A stretch of 64,000 nucleotides of DNA, from contig CM037592.1 of the NCBI GenBank assembly GCA_021018995.1, positions 76,573,301 to 76,637,300 of the forward strand, read 5' to 3'. This DNA is from Chloranthus sessilifolius. Lineage: Eukaryota > Streptophyta > Magnoliopsida > Chloranthales > Chloranthaceae. The translations under genes and the position numbers were made by a program. Positions 1 through 10,565 of this stretch are shown here, piece after piece (within the stretch, counting starts at the first letter, position 1; each line of letters starts with the position of its first letter). Under the pieces are notes generated by a model. It was not told the DNA's origin and did not search any database. It was given only the letters and a program-made list of their open reading frames with translations.

Positions 1-2162
1 TACTGTAACACCCTAGAAAATTTGAGCCTAATTTTTTTCATCTAAGATATGTATAAGTCTATAGCGCCTGTGTAAAATCGACACCATCCGTGTGAAAGCA
101 ATCATTGTATTTTATATATAAAAAGGTACCATTGTAACCCCAGTACACATAATAAGTCGCGTAGGTAGCGACACAAACCCTTGATAGCACCCCTAGTAAA
201 GAGTTGAATTAGCAAGCACATGGTCAAGGGGTTAAAACCTGTTGGGAGCATTGAGCTTCAATTTTAAGTTTTACTTTTATGGACTAATACACTAAAATTG
301 GTGTCTTGGCAGTACACGAAACCAAGATCCATGTGTAACACCCAAGTTAGTGTATAAGCTATACAGAAAACCCAGACCCTAAGTACTTATATCATTCCCA
401 CGCATAAACTGCATGGAAATCGAAAGAGAGATTGAGAGTTGAGAGAGCTCCCTATAAGTTCCCTCTTGTTTCCTCTATTAGAGAACCCCCAACCGATTTC
501 CATATTGAGGACCTCAAACCTTTGGATTTTTTTGTGATCTTCTGGAAGAAACCTCCGCGATAATCCTTGAAGAATCGCCGATGTGTCGACATCGCCGCAC
601 TATACAATTATTGAAATCCCATGATCAAGGGATCAAATGGTAGTCCATTCTGAATTTCCATGCAAAGAAATTCCGAAGATCGAAGGACTGAGGGTATTGT
701 AGTTGAATTCCTCGATTTTCGATGTTTCAGAATGTTGCATGCATGACAAAATTAAGATAAAAGTCATAAATTACGATTAGATTATGAAATTAGGATAAAT
801 TGTGAATGAAGAATTAGGATTTCGGTCTTGGAAGAGAGAACCAAAGGCAGGCGAGAGCTACATGAAATTTTCGGCCATTTCGGCTTTGCCCAAACTCGCC
901 GCAACGAGTCTAAGTGCCACATGACTACCTGAAGACCTTGCCGCGGCAACACTGTAGCTCACCGTAGCGAGGTACTCTATTCCTATGAGCCTTGGTTTTG
1001 TCCTCTATGGGCATTGGAAACCTCTGGTTATGCCACATATTGTTCATTAACACTTACTACATGAACAATGTGTTTTTTAGGGTAAACACGGGAGACCATC
1101 GATGAAAACTCTACTTTGATTAGAGCGTTTGTGTTCACACAAATTCGGCATTAAGGTAGGGAAGAATACTCTTGCCAGATTATACGTTTCTCTCAAATTC
1201 GTGCCACTGATGCAATTATTATATGCATTATATTTTCCAGTAATGTTATATATGGAATCTTGAAATACTGGAATGTTACAACTTGATTTTCACACATGAC
1301 TTACATGTTTTCTGCCCTCCATATCTTGATATATCATGGTAGTCGATTTGATAAGCCCCAACTTCCTACATTCTAATCTGGTATATTTTTTTGACTACAT
1401 GTAATTGTTTCAAATCTTTGTTATCTATTTCGTCTCGGCAAAAGTGACACTGCTAACGCAGCTCAGGGGCTTGGATTTTCGGCACAAGTGACCCTACTAA
1501 CATAGCTGTTGAGCACTTAAATATACCACTTTCTACCCCTTTAACCTGGCTTTTTCTAGGGCTTAGAATGAATAATAATTGCTTTTTAACATTGTTTTGC
1601 GGTAAGGAAGAAGTTGCATCCTTAGTGCAGTTGTTTAGCTAAAGGTGCCAATAAGAGGAGATGAGAATCAACTTTTACATATGGTAGAAGTGAGGTCCAT
1701 GACCTAGAAAAAAGTGTTGGAAGAAATGACAGACCAAAGCAGCCCAGGTCTAAGCATGCTTAGAAATTCAGCTTTGTGTCTATGGGAGCAGCTACACTTT
1801 CAATTTTGGGCCCACAAGCTATACAGCCATGAGATGGTGGTTTACATCATTGAGCAATTTAGTGTGCTTGGTACCTTAGAAGTCTAGCTGAGAATGAGTG
1901 GTGAAGCCCAAAGGTCAATAGAGTGCAGAGGAACTGTTAAATCTGCTTAGAAACCAGTCCTTCAAACATGCCAAATGCTGCTGTTGTTGGAAAACCAGCT
2001 ACAATACTTGAAGATTGGAAGCCAGCAGCTGCAAGTAATAGAGATTTGTCCTCACAAGCAACTGCACCAACTTACCATGAAGCCTCAAAGCTGTACTCTT
2101 GAGCAACTGCTATGCTGAAGCCAGCCTCCATGCACTCGAGCTGCAGAATTACAGAGCTGCAG

Positions 2163-2201
<39 letters not shown>

Positions 2202-2339
2202 CTCACTTAGATCTGAAGATGCATGCTTAAAAAAATCGATCAATTGGCAGATGCTGTAGTTCAAGCTTGAGCATCGGATGCACACTCCAGCAGTCATGAA
2301 CCCCTCAAGCAACATTAAGATCTGAAGCTTCACCAACCT

Positions 2340-2870
2340 GTCGAAGAGTGCAGCCTCCAAGCTTTAAACTTGTCGACATTTCAAGCACAGCTCCAGCCAA
2401 CCTCCCAAATCCTCACAAAAGGAACCTTTACACCTTCAGGAAACCTTTCGAGATCTTCTCTTCAGCAGCTTCTATCCTCACGACTTGCAGCTTCCATCAG
2501 CCATCCTTTCGACTAGATAGCTTGCAGCTTTAGTAGCTATTGACGTTCAGCTCTCATCCTCCCACATCCTCACGAAAGGAACCTTACAGCTTCAGTACCT
2601 CTCGACCAGCAGCTTCAGTACCTCTCGACCTGTAGATATTCCTGCCTTAATACCAATCGAACAGACCTTACACCTTCAGCCAACCTCACGAATGGATGGA
2701 ACACACCAGCCAACCTCTCGAGCACATTATGCACCTCTACCCATCCTCTAGAATCCTGCATTGGAACCTCTCGAAACCCAACTACCATCCTCACGAGAAT
2801 ACACTTGGAGCTGCCATCTTTTGAGGCTCCAACCTCCAACCTGTCGAGAAGGTACTCCATCCTCTCAAGT
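2340..2870 (+). repeat. TCGA-core motif array of the solo LTR
   Basis: Irregular 25-45 bp spaced units have the shape ACCTSTCGA or CCTCACGA, followed by purine-poor AGCTTCAGC-like spacer. Cores include TGTCGACA, CTCGAG-like and CTCGACC. The same type of array stands in the same place, upstream of the TATA box, in both LTRs of the 27-36 kb element. Confidence 0.7.
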
Positions 2871-3267
2871 TCATCTTCTCCACCTCACTGCTGTAGCTAC
2901 AGATTTTAATGTCCATTAAATGCTTCAAGCCATCTCAACCTATCAAGCTGATCTAACTCGGGCTCCATCAAATCTAAAGTAAGAGGGCTGTTTTGGTAAA
3001 AGCTGTAGCAAGAGTTATTTTGGGCAAATATCAATGGTCAGTAGGGGAATTTTTGTGAACTCCAAAGCACAAGAGAAGTCTGCACATGGGCAAGAACTGA
3101 TTTTCAAGTCCTTGGTGGGAAGCAAACTACTTTAGCTGTATAACAAAATTGGATCTCTCTCTTCTCTCTGATTTGTTGAAATGCTAAACACAGGGTTTAG
3201 CATAAACTAAAATGAAAACTCTCTTCTCTGATTGGCTGCAATTCTAAGCACATGGATCACTGCATCT

Positions 3268-3277
3268 GTATAAATAG
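3268..3277 (+). promoter_or_regulatory. TATA box of the solo LTR
   Basis: GTATAAATAG lies about 35 bases downstream of GATTGGCTGCAATTC, an inverted CCAAT-type box. Both elements are kept at the equivalent places (29161-29170 and 35432-35441) in the two other LTRs of the family, which supports a Pol II promoter. Confidence 0.7.
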
Positions 3278-5171
3278 GCATTCTCTTTGCTGTAATTCTT
3301 TAGCAAGGAAACCAAGGAATAACGTTAGTTCTCCTTGACTCATTTAGGTTTAGTTTTAGCTTTTATTTTCTCTTTTCTCTTCCCCCTTCTCTCTCTAATC
3401 CAGCCTGTTTGATTAGATCTAGGTAGTAGTTCAGATCTATTTTGCAATTGTAATTTCAACATGAAGATGTGTGGATTGATGCACAGACTACAGATTTGAT
3501 AACAAGGTTATTTTATGTTGTTTGATTCAATAAATTGTTGATTTTAAAGTTCAATTAAATCTAAAGATCTTGTGGTGCCATTAGATATCTATAGGATCCA
3601 TATATTTGTGAATAGCCCATTTAGTTTACCAATAGATCTATTGATTGGCATATGATTTTTCTTAGTTTAATATCCCTGTGAATGCCTGAGCTTGTAGCCT
3701 TGCAACCACAACATTTCTAGTGATTTTAATGTTTCATTTTGAACCTTTAGATTGGTTGAAGTCTATAGGATGATCTGTGACCAATTTTAGTGGACAGATC
3801 ATAACCTTAAGATCAGTTCAAGCCTTTGGTTTCATTTGAATTCTTCTACCTTGCACTTGAGCTTGTAGCCAAGTGAAGGACAACTGCAAATTCACATGCC
3901 TTGATCTGTTTTACAATAAGAACCATGCCCTAGCTGTCTGTTTCCCCCCATTTTATATTTTATTTTACCATCCATCTTCCTCAATCTTTTATAACTAGTT
4001 TTATATTTCTGTTTTGTAAATTAGATCTAGTGACCCTAAAAACTCTCTTTCTTCTTAGATTAGGCTAGAATTGCGAGATCTGTAGCAGATCTGGAGGTCT
4101 ACTATATTGCCTTTTAGATTTTAGATCACTACTCCCTATGGGGCAAACCCTTACTTTTAAAACTTGCTACAAAAAGACCCTGTATCTTACAGGTCTAGAT
4201 ATTTTAGATGTGCTGAATCCATCTCTTTCATCTTCTGATTTTAATTTGCTTTCACCACAAACACAATAATCAACACCTGAAATATCCACAATAGTAGCTC
4301 AGAGGCTTGGCATTCTGGCACAAGTGACCTTGCTAATGCAGCTCAGGGGATTGGCATTTCGGCCCAAGTGACCTTGTTAACATAGCTTAGGGGCTTGACA
4401 TTCCAGTACGACCTTTTGTTTCTTGCTATACACACTCATGACTTGTTCCATTGATATGTTCTGATTCTTGTTCTTGTCTAGATTGCTTGATCCAATATGC
4501 AATGTTTTTTAGCATTGTTTTGAGTATGTTATCCGCATTAATGAAATGATATGTTTTGATACTATGGTTTAACTCTTGGTTTCGGAAATTCAATTTACTT
4601 ATGATAAGATATGATTTGAACCATTTTACTTATGTGTCAAGATCATGAATAAGAATTATAAGAGTAATTTAGCACTATTTTCTCCCTATTGAGCTTGAAT
4701 TGTAGCTCATTCCTCGACTATACGTCATAGCTGCAGGTGAAGGTCTTGAGAGGGATTCGAAACAAGAAGAGGATCCTGATTACAATCCGGAGGAGGAGGA
4801 AGAGTCACCAAAGGAGTTCTTCCCTTAGTTCAGTTCTGTAGATTTCTACTTCTTGTGGAGAATTTTGTCCTTTTGGATATTTGTATAGTATAATATTTAG
4901 ACCAAATACAGATTTGTATAGTTTTGTCCACAGTTTGGTGAAGGTCGACCTTCACCGGTGGGCTGTATGGTGTTGTTTACTTATGAAATGATGGAAATTA
5001 CTTGCTAAATTGCTATATGCCAGCCATAGTATGGATTTTAGCTACTTTCGCATTTATATTTGTTTATCAAGCACTTGGTACTATATATGCACTATATTCA
5101 GATTATGCTCTATGATCCGACGACATGGCATTCCCGGAGATTCGTATGGTGAAGGGTCGGGCCGTCACAGG

Positions 5172-5183
5172 TGGTATCAAAGC
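5172..5183 (+). other. Primer binding site, tRNA-iMet type
   Basis: TGGTATCAAAGC follows the LTR by two bases. It matches the TGGTATCAGAGC form used by many plant Ty3/gypsy and Ty1/copia elements, with one change. Confidence 0.85.
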
Positions 5184-5315
5184 TAGGTTGTAAGTCTCAT
5201 GGGAATCTAGAGCTATGGCTTAGGATTGAAACAATGGCATTAATTTCCATCTTTCCTTAGGCTAGGTTACTAGGATTGATCGGATTGAGTTTTTGCTTGG
5301 TCATGACAAGTCAGT

Positions 5316-6512
5316 ATGCCTCCAAGAAGGGGAAGATCAAGGATCATGCACATAGAAGGTGTGACAAATGGTGAGGGGATAGCCACCGGTCCAAATGCCT
5401 CTCCTATAGACAACAACAAAATTGTCTCCGGAGTGGGAAATAATGTTGGCAATGCTTTAGGAGCTAGGGATAACATTGGAAACAACCAGTAGTTGTTATA
5501 AACCATGGTGAACACCATGGCGATACCTGCAGAGAGAAGACAACCATCCGGCTTCCAAGAATTTAGGAGAATGAGACCTCCTACTTTCTATGGGCAGACC
5601 GATCCTATGGAGGCAGAGAAGTGATTAAATCATATTGAAAAAGTCCTCCAATGAGTCAGATGCACCGATGAAGAGAAGGTGAGTTGGGCCTCGTTCCAAC
5701 TTGAGGGTGAAGCAGACCCATGGTGGAAGTCTGTTCAAAGAATTTGAGCACCAGGGACACCCTAGACATGGGCAGCCTTCACCAAAGTCTTTAATGAGAA
5801 ATACTTCCCAGCACCTGAGAGATATCAAATGGAAATCTTATTTGCAACCTTAGAGCAAGGACAAGTGAGTGTACGTGAATATGACTCGGAATTCACTAGA
5901 CTCTCTAGATTCACACCATTATTAGTAGCAACTGAACTAATGAAGGCCCAAAGTTTGACTGCAGCCTGAAGCTTGTGATTAAGGAAAGGATTTCCTTGTT
6001 TGAGGCTACAATGTATGCACATAAGGTTGGCCCTCATCGCTGAACGAGATGTTGATAATATATTTAAGAGAAGAGATGACTAAGAAAGGAGTAGGAAGAG
6101 TCAAATGCATGCACATAGTTTAGAGCAGTCCAACAAAAGACCAAGATACTTGATGTCGCCAACATCGCAGCCTACTCCAACGACATCTTTACGGCCACTC
6201 TACTCTACACCCTTACCTCCAAGACCCCAAAGGCCCTTAAATCCCTCAAACACGGCAACAACGGGTGTATCAAGAACATAGCCAATAGCTTCTCGTACTG
6301 CCTCCGCCACATCAATCGATGTATGTTCAAAGTGTGGAAAATTGCATAAGACTGAGGAGTGTCGAAAGACCACGGGAGCATGTTTTAAATGTGGAAAGAT
6401 GGGGCACCGGATTAAGGAATGCCCCAAGATGAAAATAGCTACTGCAACAACACCTAATATGAGATCTCCACGACCTATGGTACAAGGCAGAGCTTATGCA
6501 GTATCGACATAA
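5316..6512 (+). pseudogene. gag: gag of element A (broken)
   Basis: The start codon at 5316 opens with MPPRRGRSR, the basic N-terminus usual for Tekay gag. After an in-frame TAG near 5490 the capsid-like core continues (RRMRPPTFYGQTDP, then ASFQLEGEADPWW, then VREYDSEFTRLSRF), the Retrotrans_gag family pattern. The C-terminus carries two zinc knuckles at about 6320-6420: CSKCGKLHKTEEC, and CFKCGKMGHRIKEC, which is a perfect CX2CX4HX4C. Gag packages element RNA into virus-like particles. In-frame stops occur at 5622, 5652, 5745 and 5763, and the zinc-knuckle frame is shifted relative to the core. The reading frame closes at 6510-6512. Confidence 0.85.
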
Positions 6513-6739
6513 GATGTTCGGACAAACAATGATGTAACCCAAGGTATGATCCCTATGGATTGCCAATCTATTTTTTTGTATTTTAGATGAAGAATGTGCA
6601 TAAAATAAAAATAGTCTTTGAAAATTGATGATTTTGCTAGAACACTTTTGTATTTATATCACTCAATTGATTATGAATGTTTGTGACATCTAGGTACGTT
6701 ACCCATGTACAAAAGCATCGATATCTATTTTCACAGGGC

Positions 6740-7031
6740 TCAAGTGTTGATAGATCCAGGGTCTACACACTCTTTTGTGACACCTCAATTCATGACAGAA
6801 CTGGGATTCATTTCTGACCCATTGGAAGTTATTCGATCGATGTCGGTTCCCAACGAATGTCGATGAAATCTGAGGCGGTGTGTGATGGTCATCGTTGCTA
6901 TCGAAGGTCATGAGATAATAGTGGATCTGATTGTGTTAGAGAAATAAGGATTTGATGTGATTTTTAGAATGGATTGGTTATCCACTCAACATGCGATTAT
7001 CGATTGTCTTAGGAAGATAGTTGCCTTATGA
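6740..7031 (+). pseudogene. Aspartic protease of element A (broken)
   Basis: The frame reads LIDPGSTHSF...PQFMTELGF and later GFDVIFRMDWLSTQHAIIDC, the start and end signatures of a retroviral-type aspartic protease in Tekay pol. The active-site triplet is DPG instead of DSG/DTG, and two internal stops are present, so it is inactive. The homology ends at RKIVAL around 7031, where unrelated DNA joins. RT should follow but does not. Confidence 0.8.
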
Positions 7032-7770
7032 ACGGAGGATGAGTTGGGGGCTTGGTTAGCAGAGACTCAACAACTCCTGGTGAGTTAATTTATTAGTTTT
7101 TTTTTGTATTATATGGACTTGGTCTTCTGGTCCTTCTGACATGGTTGTGGGGTCTCATCTTATTTTGGACTGTCTAAGAGGGAGACCCAGGTTGCCACTC
7201 ACGTGGTGATGATAGGGTTGTTACGTAGTCAGCAGCTAGTCGACCGAGAGGTGGAGGCCAGTTTGTGATCGGAGATTGATCGATTGATAAGTGTCTATAT
7301 GAACTTAGTTTTGGTTATTTGTTAACGTGAGTTCACGAATTGATGTGTTTACTGTTATTCATAGAGAGCCGAGCTCGCTGCTGGAGGTCCCATTTTGGCG
7401 TTTGATCCATCTTCAGTTGCTTCCTCTAGTCCAGAGGATCACGCGATGGCTCAACTTCGGGCCGAGTTAGAGTATTGGATAAGTTCCATACAATCTTTTA
7501 TCTCATTTGCATCACTGCATTAGTTTGTTGGGTGTTATTATTTTTCTTTCTTAATAGTTTACTAATATTATGTGGTATTTCAGCGTCGGATTGCCGAGGA
7601 TCTTAAGACAAGGGAGGCGACTGCTGCCTCTCTATGCCCGGAGAGTCAGGTATAGTTTCAGGTGTGGTTTCTTCAGTTTAGGTTAATTCATTCTATTTAT
7701 CTTGATGTATTTTATGTTGGCTTGTTTGGTTCTCTGCGTAGGCTATTCTAGACTCTGCTCCCGAGGCTCC
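7031..7770 (+). pseudogene. Remnant of a spliced gene (3' exons), unidentified
   Basis: Short open blocks are separated by AT-rich sequence with splice-like borders. A first block ends CAACTCCTG then GTGAGT at about 7075. The next opens after TTCATAG at about 7364 and reads RAELAAGGPILAFDPSS and AQLRAELEYW. Another opens after TTTCAG at about 7583 and reads RRIAEDLKTREATAASLCPE, and a last one opens after CTGCGTAG at about 7741. The composition, an acidic coiled coil rich in E, A, L and R, resembles C-terminal tails of plant transposon-related proteins, but no domain is recognisable. It ends where a Tat LTR fragment starts. Confidence 0.4.
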
Positions 7771-8153
7771 CTATAGACAGCAAAATTTGGCCCAAGCCTC
7801 GATCGAAGCACATTTCGAGAGAGGGGCGCCTCTGAGCTTTTGATGGCATGTATGGTACCCTTAGATACCTTCCCAAACCCTTAGGAATCATCCTAAATCT
7901 CTTATAATTTACCCCAAACTTTTAGAAACCAATCCCGACCCTTAGAACCACTTCTAACCCTAAACCTAACCTTCCCAGGTAATGGATGAAGAGTAGTGCA
8001 ACAGGGCTATCTGAGGTACTCTACTACTATGAAGTCATATACCATTGGAAAAAGGACTTCTCCATCTTTCCAACGAGCTAAATATCGCCTCAATCGGAGT
8101 TTTATAGCAAAAGTTATCATGATTTGAAAATCACATAGTTTTGCAAGATTTTG

Positions 8154-8333
8154 GCTTGGCGCAACTAATAGTTACGCCAAGCCATTTTGTGCCCAAAAAT
8201 GGCTTGGCGCATCTAATAGTGGCGCCAAGCTTAAGTGGGTCCCCTCACGGGTTTACAACCTCTCAAAACCATCGTGAATCACTATATTACTATACATATG
8301 CTTGGCGCAACTATTAGTTGCGCCAGGCATATG
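8154..8333 (+). repeat. Three long palindromes of the Tat LTR
   Basis: Palindromes at 8154-8184, 8202-8232 and 8295-8333 share the half-site TTGGCGCAACTA with a centre of TAATAG or TATTAG. The first two have 9-base arms (GGCTTGGCG with CGCCAAGCC; CTTGGCGC with GCGCCAAG). The third is nearly perfect over 39 bases, from CATATGC to GCATATG. They sit about 270-450 bases upstream of the TATA box. Confidence 0.9.
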
Positions 8334-8604
8334 AACAGTACCTATAGTTTTTTGCTCTGAAAATCGAGATTAGGGTTTGACTTGTTGACCATCTTGATCT
8401 TTGGGCGGTGTTTTGCAAGTTCTATTGCACCCTTTTAATGCCTATTTATAACCTTTAAGTGGTTTGAAATACTAACCTATCATCCACCATTAAAACCATT
8501 CCCACACATTCCCATCTCTCAAAATCCTAGGAAACCTTAGATTAGAGATTACCTAATTGCTAAGCCTAATTAGCATCTAAGTAGCCTCCTAACCTACCCT
8601 TTTC

Positions 8605-8614
8605 CTATAAATAG
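8605..8614 (+). promoter_or_regulatory. TATA box of the Tat LTR fragment
   Basis: CTATAAATAG matches the conserved CTATAAATAAAG in the Tat-1 LTR (46236-46245, - strand). The flanking text also aligns, so it is the likely Pol II promoter of this LTR family. Confidence 0.7.
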
Positions 8615-8825
8615 AGCCTCCCTCCCCTTGGATTAAAGGTTGAGAATATTTGCCTAAGAGAGAAAGAGCTTAAGTGAGAAGATCTTTCTCCCTTTGGTGC
8701 ACCATCCCCATACCAATTCCAGAATTCAAAAAAACCCTTTATACCTTAGTATTTTCACTAAAAACCTCTAGGTTAGGTGTGTGTGATCCCCTAGCCTTCC
8801 TTCTCTACCTATTAGCTTCAACCGC

Positions 8826-10011
8826 ACCGAGGAAGTGCATGAAGAACACTCGGAGCACTCTATCCACAGCCAATCCCGGCTCAACCACGGGCTCCGGACC
8901 CGCCAACACCATGCACCGTGCCTCGTAAGATGCCCTCGCCTCTGAATGACGCCTAGGAGGGATGAAATCACTAGCAAACATATCAAAGAATTAGGTGACT
9001 CGAACTACACTCGGCCCTGATCTACTCAAACTATACGGTAGACCCAGAATCTCCTCACACACCTCCAAATAATTTCCCGCCATCTGCCCAGTGATCGGCT
9101 CAACCTCAAAATGAAGACCGGTGATGTGAACCCAATCCTCCGGAGTCAGTAACATCATGCAAACTAGAAAGAGAAGTGCCTGATGCGCCTCCCTCCACCT
9201 CTCCAGAATCGTCGCAATCAGGCCACGATAGACCTGAAAGGGCTCCAGCTCCAGGATAGGCCTGAAGCCGAAAGATAATAACTACACTCGCTGAAACTTT
9301 GATAAGGCATGATACCAAGTATGGGACTCGGTCCATGCCGAGCTGAAAGCCAGCAGTGAGGGCTCCTATTGAACGAAACACAAGCAGAATAAAATAAGAC
9401 TAATACACATACCTATGATGAAAGACGAACGGACCTAGAGCTAAAAGCAAATGAAATATGCCTCAAAAACATAATAACAACTCATAACAAATACACAAAA
9501 CATGATAAGAACAACTAAATTGAAACATGACCTATCTCTAGATGTCATCATGATGCATGAGTGAGTACACAATCAATAATCAATGCAGGTTCGACATAAA
9601 TTAAGGGGGTTTCCAGATCCTAATAAGTCTATGTCGTAGCCTAAATGCCTAGAAAAGTAAAAAAACTCTTACTCACGGGTACCTACACGGCCTCGAGCGA
9701 AGAAATCCTCCAGTGGGAAGTGTTTGCGATTTCGACGCTCCTCACCCTGGTGCTCCTTAGCTCTCTCATCTTCAACTCTATCACCCTCAGCCCTCTCACC
9801 CTCCTCCTCAACTACACCCTGCTCAATCTTAGGTACCACCTCCCTAACCTCCATTTGGTCGACCTCTGTAACTCCTCTCCCACTATCTCCCCGGCATCCT
9901 CCCTGACCATAGCATCAGTCCAAGCCTCAGACGTCTCATCGCCTCCCACATTATCATCCTCTCCAACTCAGAAATTGTAAGATTGCACCCACCAATACCC
10001 TTACCCTCCAT
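8826..10011 (-). pseudogene. Plant-mobile-domain-like protein gene (broken, two exons)
   Basis: Read on the - strand, an ATG at 10011 opens MEGKGIGGCNLTISELERM, followed by an acidic, E-rich stretch reading VVEEEGERAEGDRVEDERA in a shifted frame. A likely intron runs from a GTGAGT donor at about 9676 to the acceptor TTCAATAG at about 9366. Exon 2 reads AFSSAWTESHTWYHALSKF, then GLIATILERWREAHQ and LLTPEDWVHITGLHFEVEPITG, then NYLEVCEEILGLP. This resembles the plant mobile domain (PMD, MAIN-like) pattern of a W-rich start and a DV..ITGL.V.G.PVTG block. Two stops and two frameshifts break it. PMD genes are often carried by MULEs and Tat-type elements. The identification is by motif resemblance only. 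Confidence 0.5.
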
Positions 10012-10183
10012 CCTAGAACGACGAACTCAAAATACTAGAAAGAATGGAAGAAAGGGTGCTTAAAATGGACGACTGGATCACAAGATATCACGAAAACACG
10101 AAAAATAGAGCACAAGGAAACAAGGAAACTAGAAAATCGAAGACCAAAATAGATAACGCGGGAAGGATGGGAAGTTTTTGAAC

Positions 10184-10194
10184 TATTTATAAGA
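10184..10194 (-). promoter_or_regulatory. TATA box for the PMD-like gene
   Basis: On the - strand CTTATAAATAG stands about 175 bases upstream of the ATG at 10011, directly downstream of a GCGC-motif array. A pyrimidine-rich leader follows. The arrangement array, TATA, leader, ATG matches ORF2 of the neighbouring Athila-like element. Confidence 0.6.
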
Positions 10195-10199
10195 CCTAG

Positions 10200-10565
10200 C
10201 TAAATTGCGCGCTTGAACACACGTGCTTGATCGAATCACACACCATGGCCCCTGCGCTTAATTCGGATCAAGCACTCATCCTCGAGCGCGTAAATGGATT
10301 GCCACCCGCTCAGCCCAACCAGACCCCTGGTTGCGCGTCGTCCATCAGATGCGTAATCACCTCAAGTGCCCGAACCCGCGAGCATGAATGCCAACAGTCG
10401 CTGCAACAGTAACCAGCCACCACCTTATTCTTGCGCCCCATACCATGCGCTGAACCCGATTAAATGACCGTACTTCGGCGCGTAATGACCCTCCGAAACA
10501 TACACTTCCATTCCAGTGTGAAATTTGATTATGCACTCGGAGTAAAGCACGCAATTTCCCTAAAA
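10200..10565 (-). repeat. GCGC-motif array upstream of the PMD-like gene
   Basis: About ten CG-rich words (TTGCGCGCTTG, CTCGAGCGCGTAA, GTTGCGCGTCG, GATGCGTAATC, CCCGCGAGC, CTTGCGCCCC, CGGCGCGTAATG, GCACGCAAT) occur within 360 otherwise AT-rich bases. They lie immediately upstream of the TATA box at 10184-10194 and resemble the array at 12770-13100. Confidence 0.6.

Larger units (their letters stand above)
1507..4293 (+). mobile_element. Solo LTR, Athila-like 3.2 kb-LTR family
   Basis: It begins TGTTGAGCAC and ends in a region matching the 3' ends of the LTRs at 27327-30527 and 33581-36801 (TTCACCACA..., AATATCCACAATA). No primer site or internal region follows, so it is a solo LTR left by LTR-LTR recombination. 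Near-identical 5 bp flanks, ATAGC at 1502-1506 and GTAGC at 4294-4298, are the target duplication. It holds the TCGA-motif array (about 2340-2860), an ATTGG box and TATA box (3268-3277), and the GATCTGT/ACAGATC hairpin (3772-3800), all in the same order as the full-length relatives. An (AT)n microsatellite sits at 2163-2199. Confidence 0.85.
1437..4404 (+). repeat. 44 bp tandem repeat, four copies, split by insertion
   Basis: Units start at 1437, 1481, 4317 and 4361 with GGCACAAGTGACC-like sequence and include a CAGCTCAGGGGCTTGG-like segment. The second unit is cut at 1506 and resumes at 4299. Its two pieces (26 + 18) add up exactly to 44 bases, which fixes the insertion site. This is a U3 or R-region repeat of the Tekay-like LTR. 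Confidence 0.85.
4..5169 (+). repeat. 5' LTR of element A, interrupted by a nested solo LTR
   Basis: The left edge is TGTAACACCC and the right edge is GGGCCGTCACA, followed two bases later by a tRNA-iMet-type primer site. The TG...CA termini are typical of Tekay LTRs. The 5.2 kb span contains a 2787 bp nested insertion at 1507-4293, so the real LTR is about 2.4 kb. A four-copy 44 bp tandem repeat lies around the insertion point. Bases 1-3 may be the end of the target duplication, but the other copy is not in the window. Confidence 0.85.
4..7031 (+). mobile_element. Tekay/Del-like Ty3-gypsy element, 5' half (element A)
   Basis: The order is 5' LTR starting TGTAACACCC, an iMet-type primer site, a gag with two zinc knuckles, and an aspartic protease. 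This order and the protein sequences fit the Tekay/Del lineage of plant Ty3/gypsy elements. The element stops abruptly inside the pol frame just after the protease, where unrelated DNA begins. No + strand RT or integrase of this lineage follows in the window, so the 3' half is either lost or beyond the right edge. Every reading frame has stops, so the copy is old and cannot be autonomous. Confidence 0.85.
7771..8825 (+). mobile_element. Tat-type LTR fragment (+ strand)
   Basis: It aligns over its whole length with the 5' portion of the complete Tat-1 LTR at 45521-47059, read on the - strand there. Shared landmarks, in order, are an AAATTTGGC start, a long CTTAGAAACC-rich stretch, palindromes, CCTATAAATAG, then TTAGGTGTG...CTAGCCTTCC. 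Homology stops near 8825, so about 460 bases of U5 and the primer site are missing. The start is TATAGACAGC instead of TGTAGACACC. It is a truncated LTR, not a solo LTR. Confidence 0.8.

Noticed and set aside
9645-9980. 111-codon + strand frame at 9.6-10.0 kb
   Set aside because: It is antisense to the acidic exon of the PMD-like gene; Ser/Leu/Pro-rich composition mirrors E/G-rich codons on the other strand.
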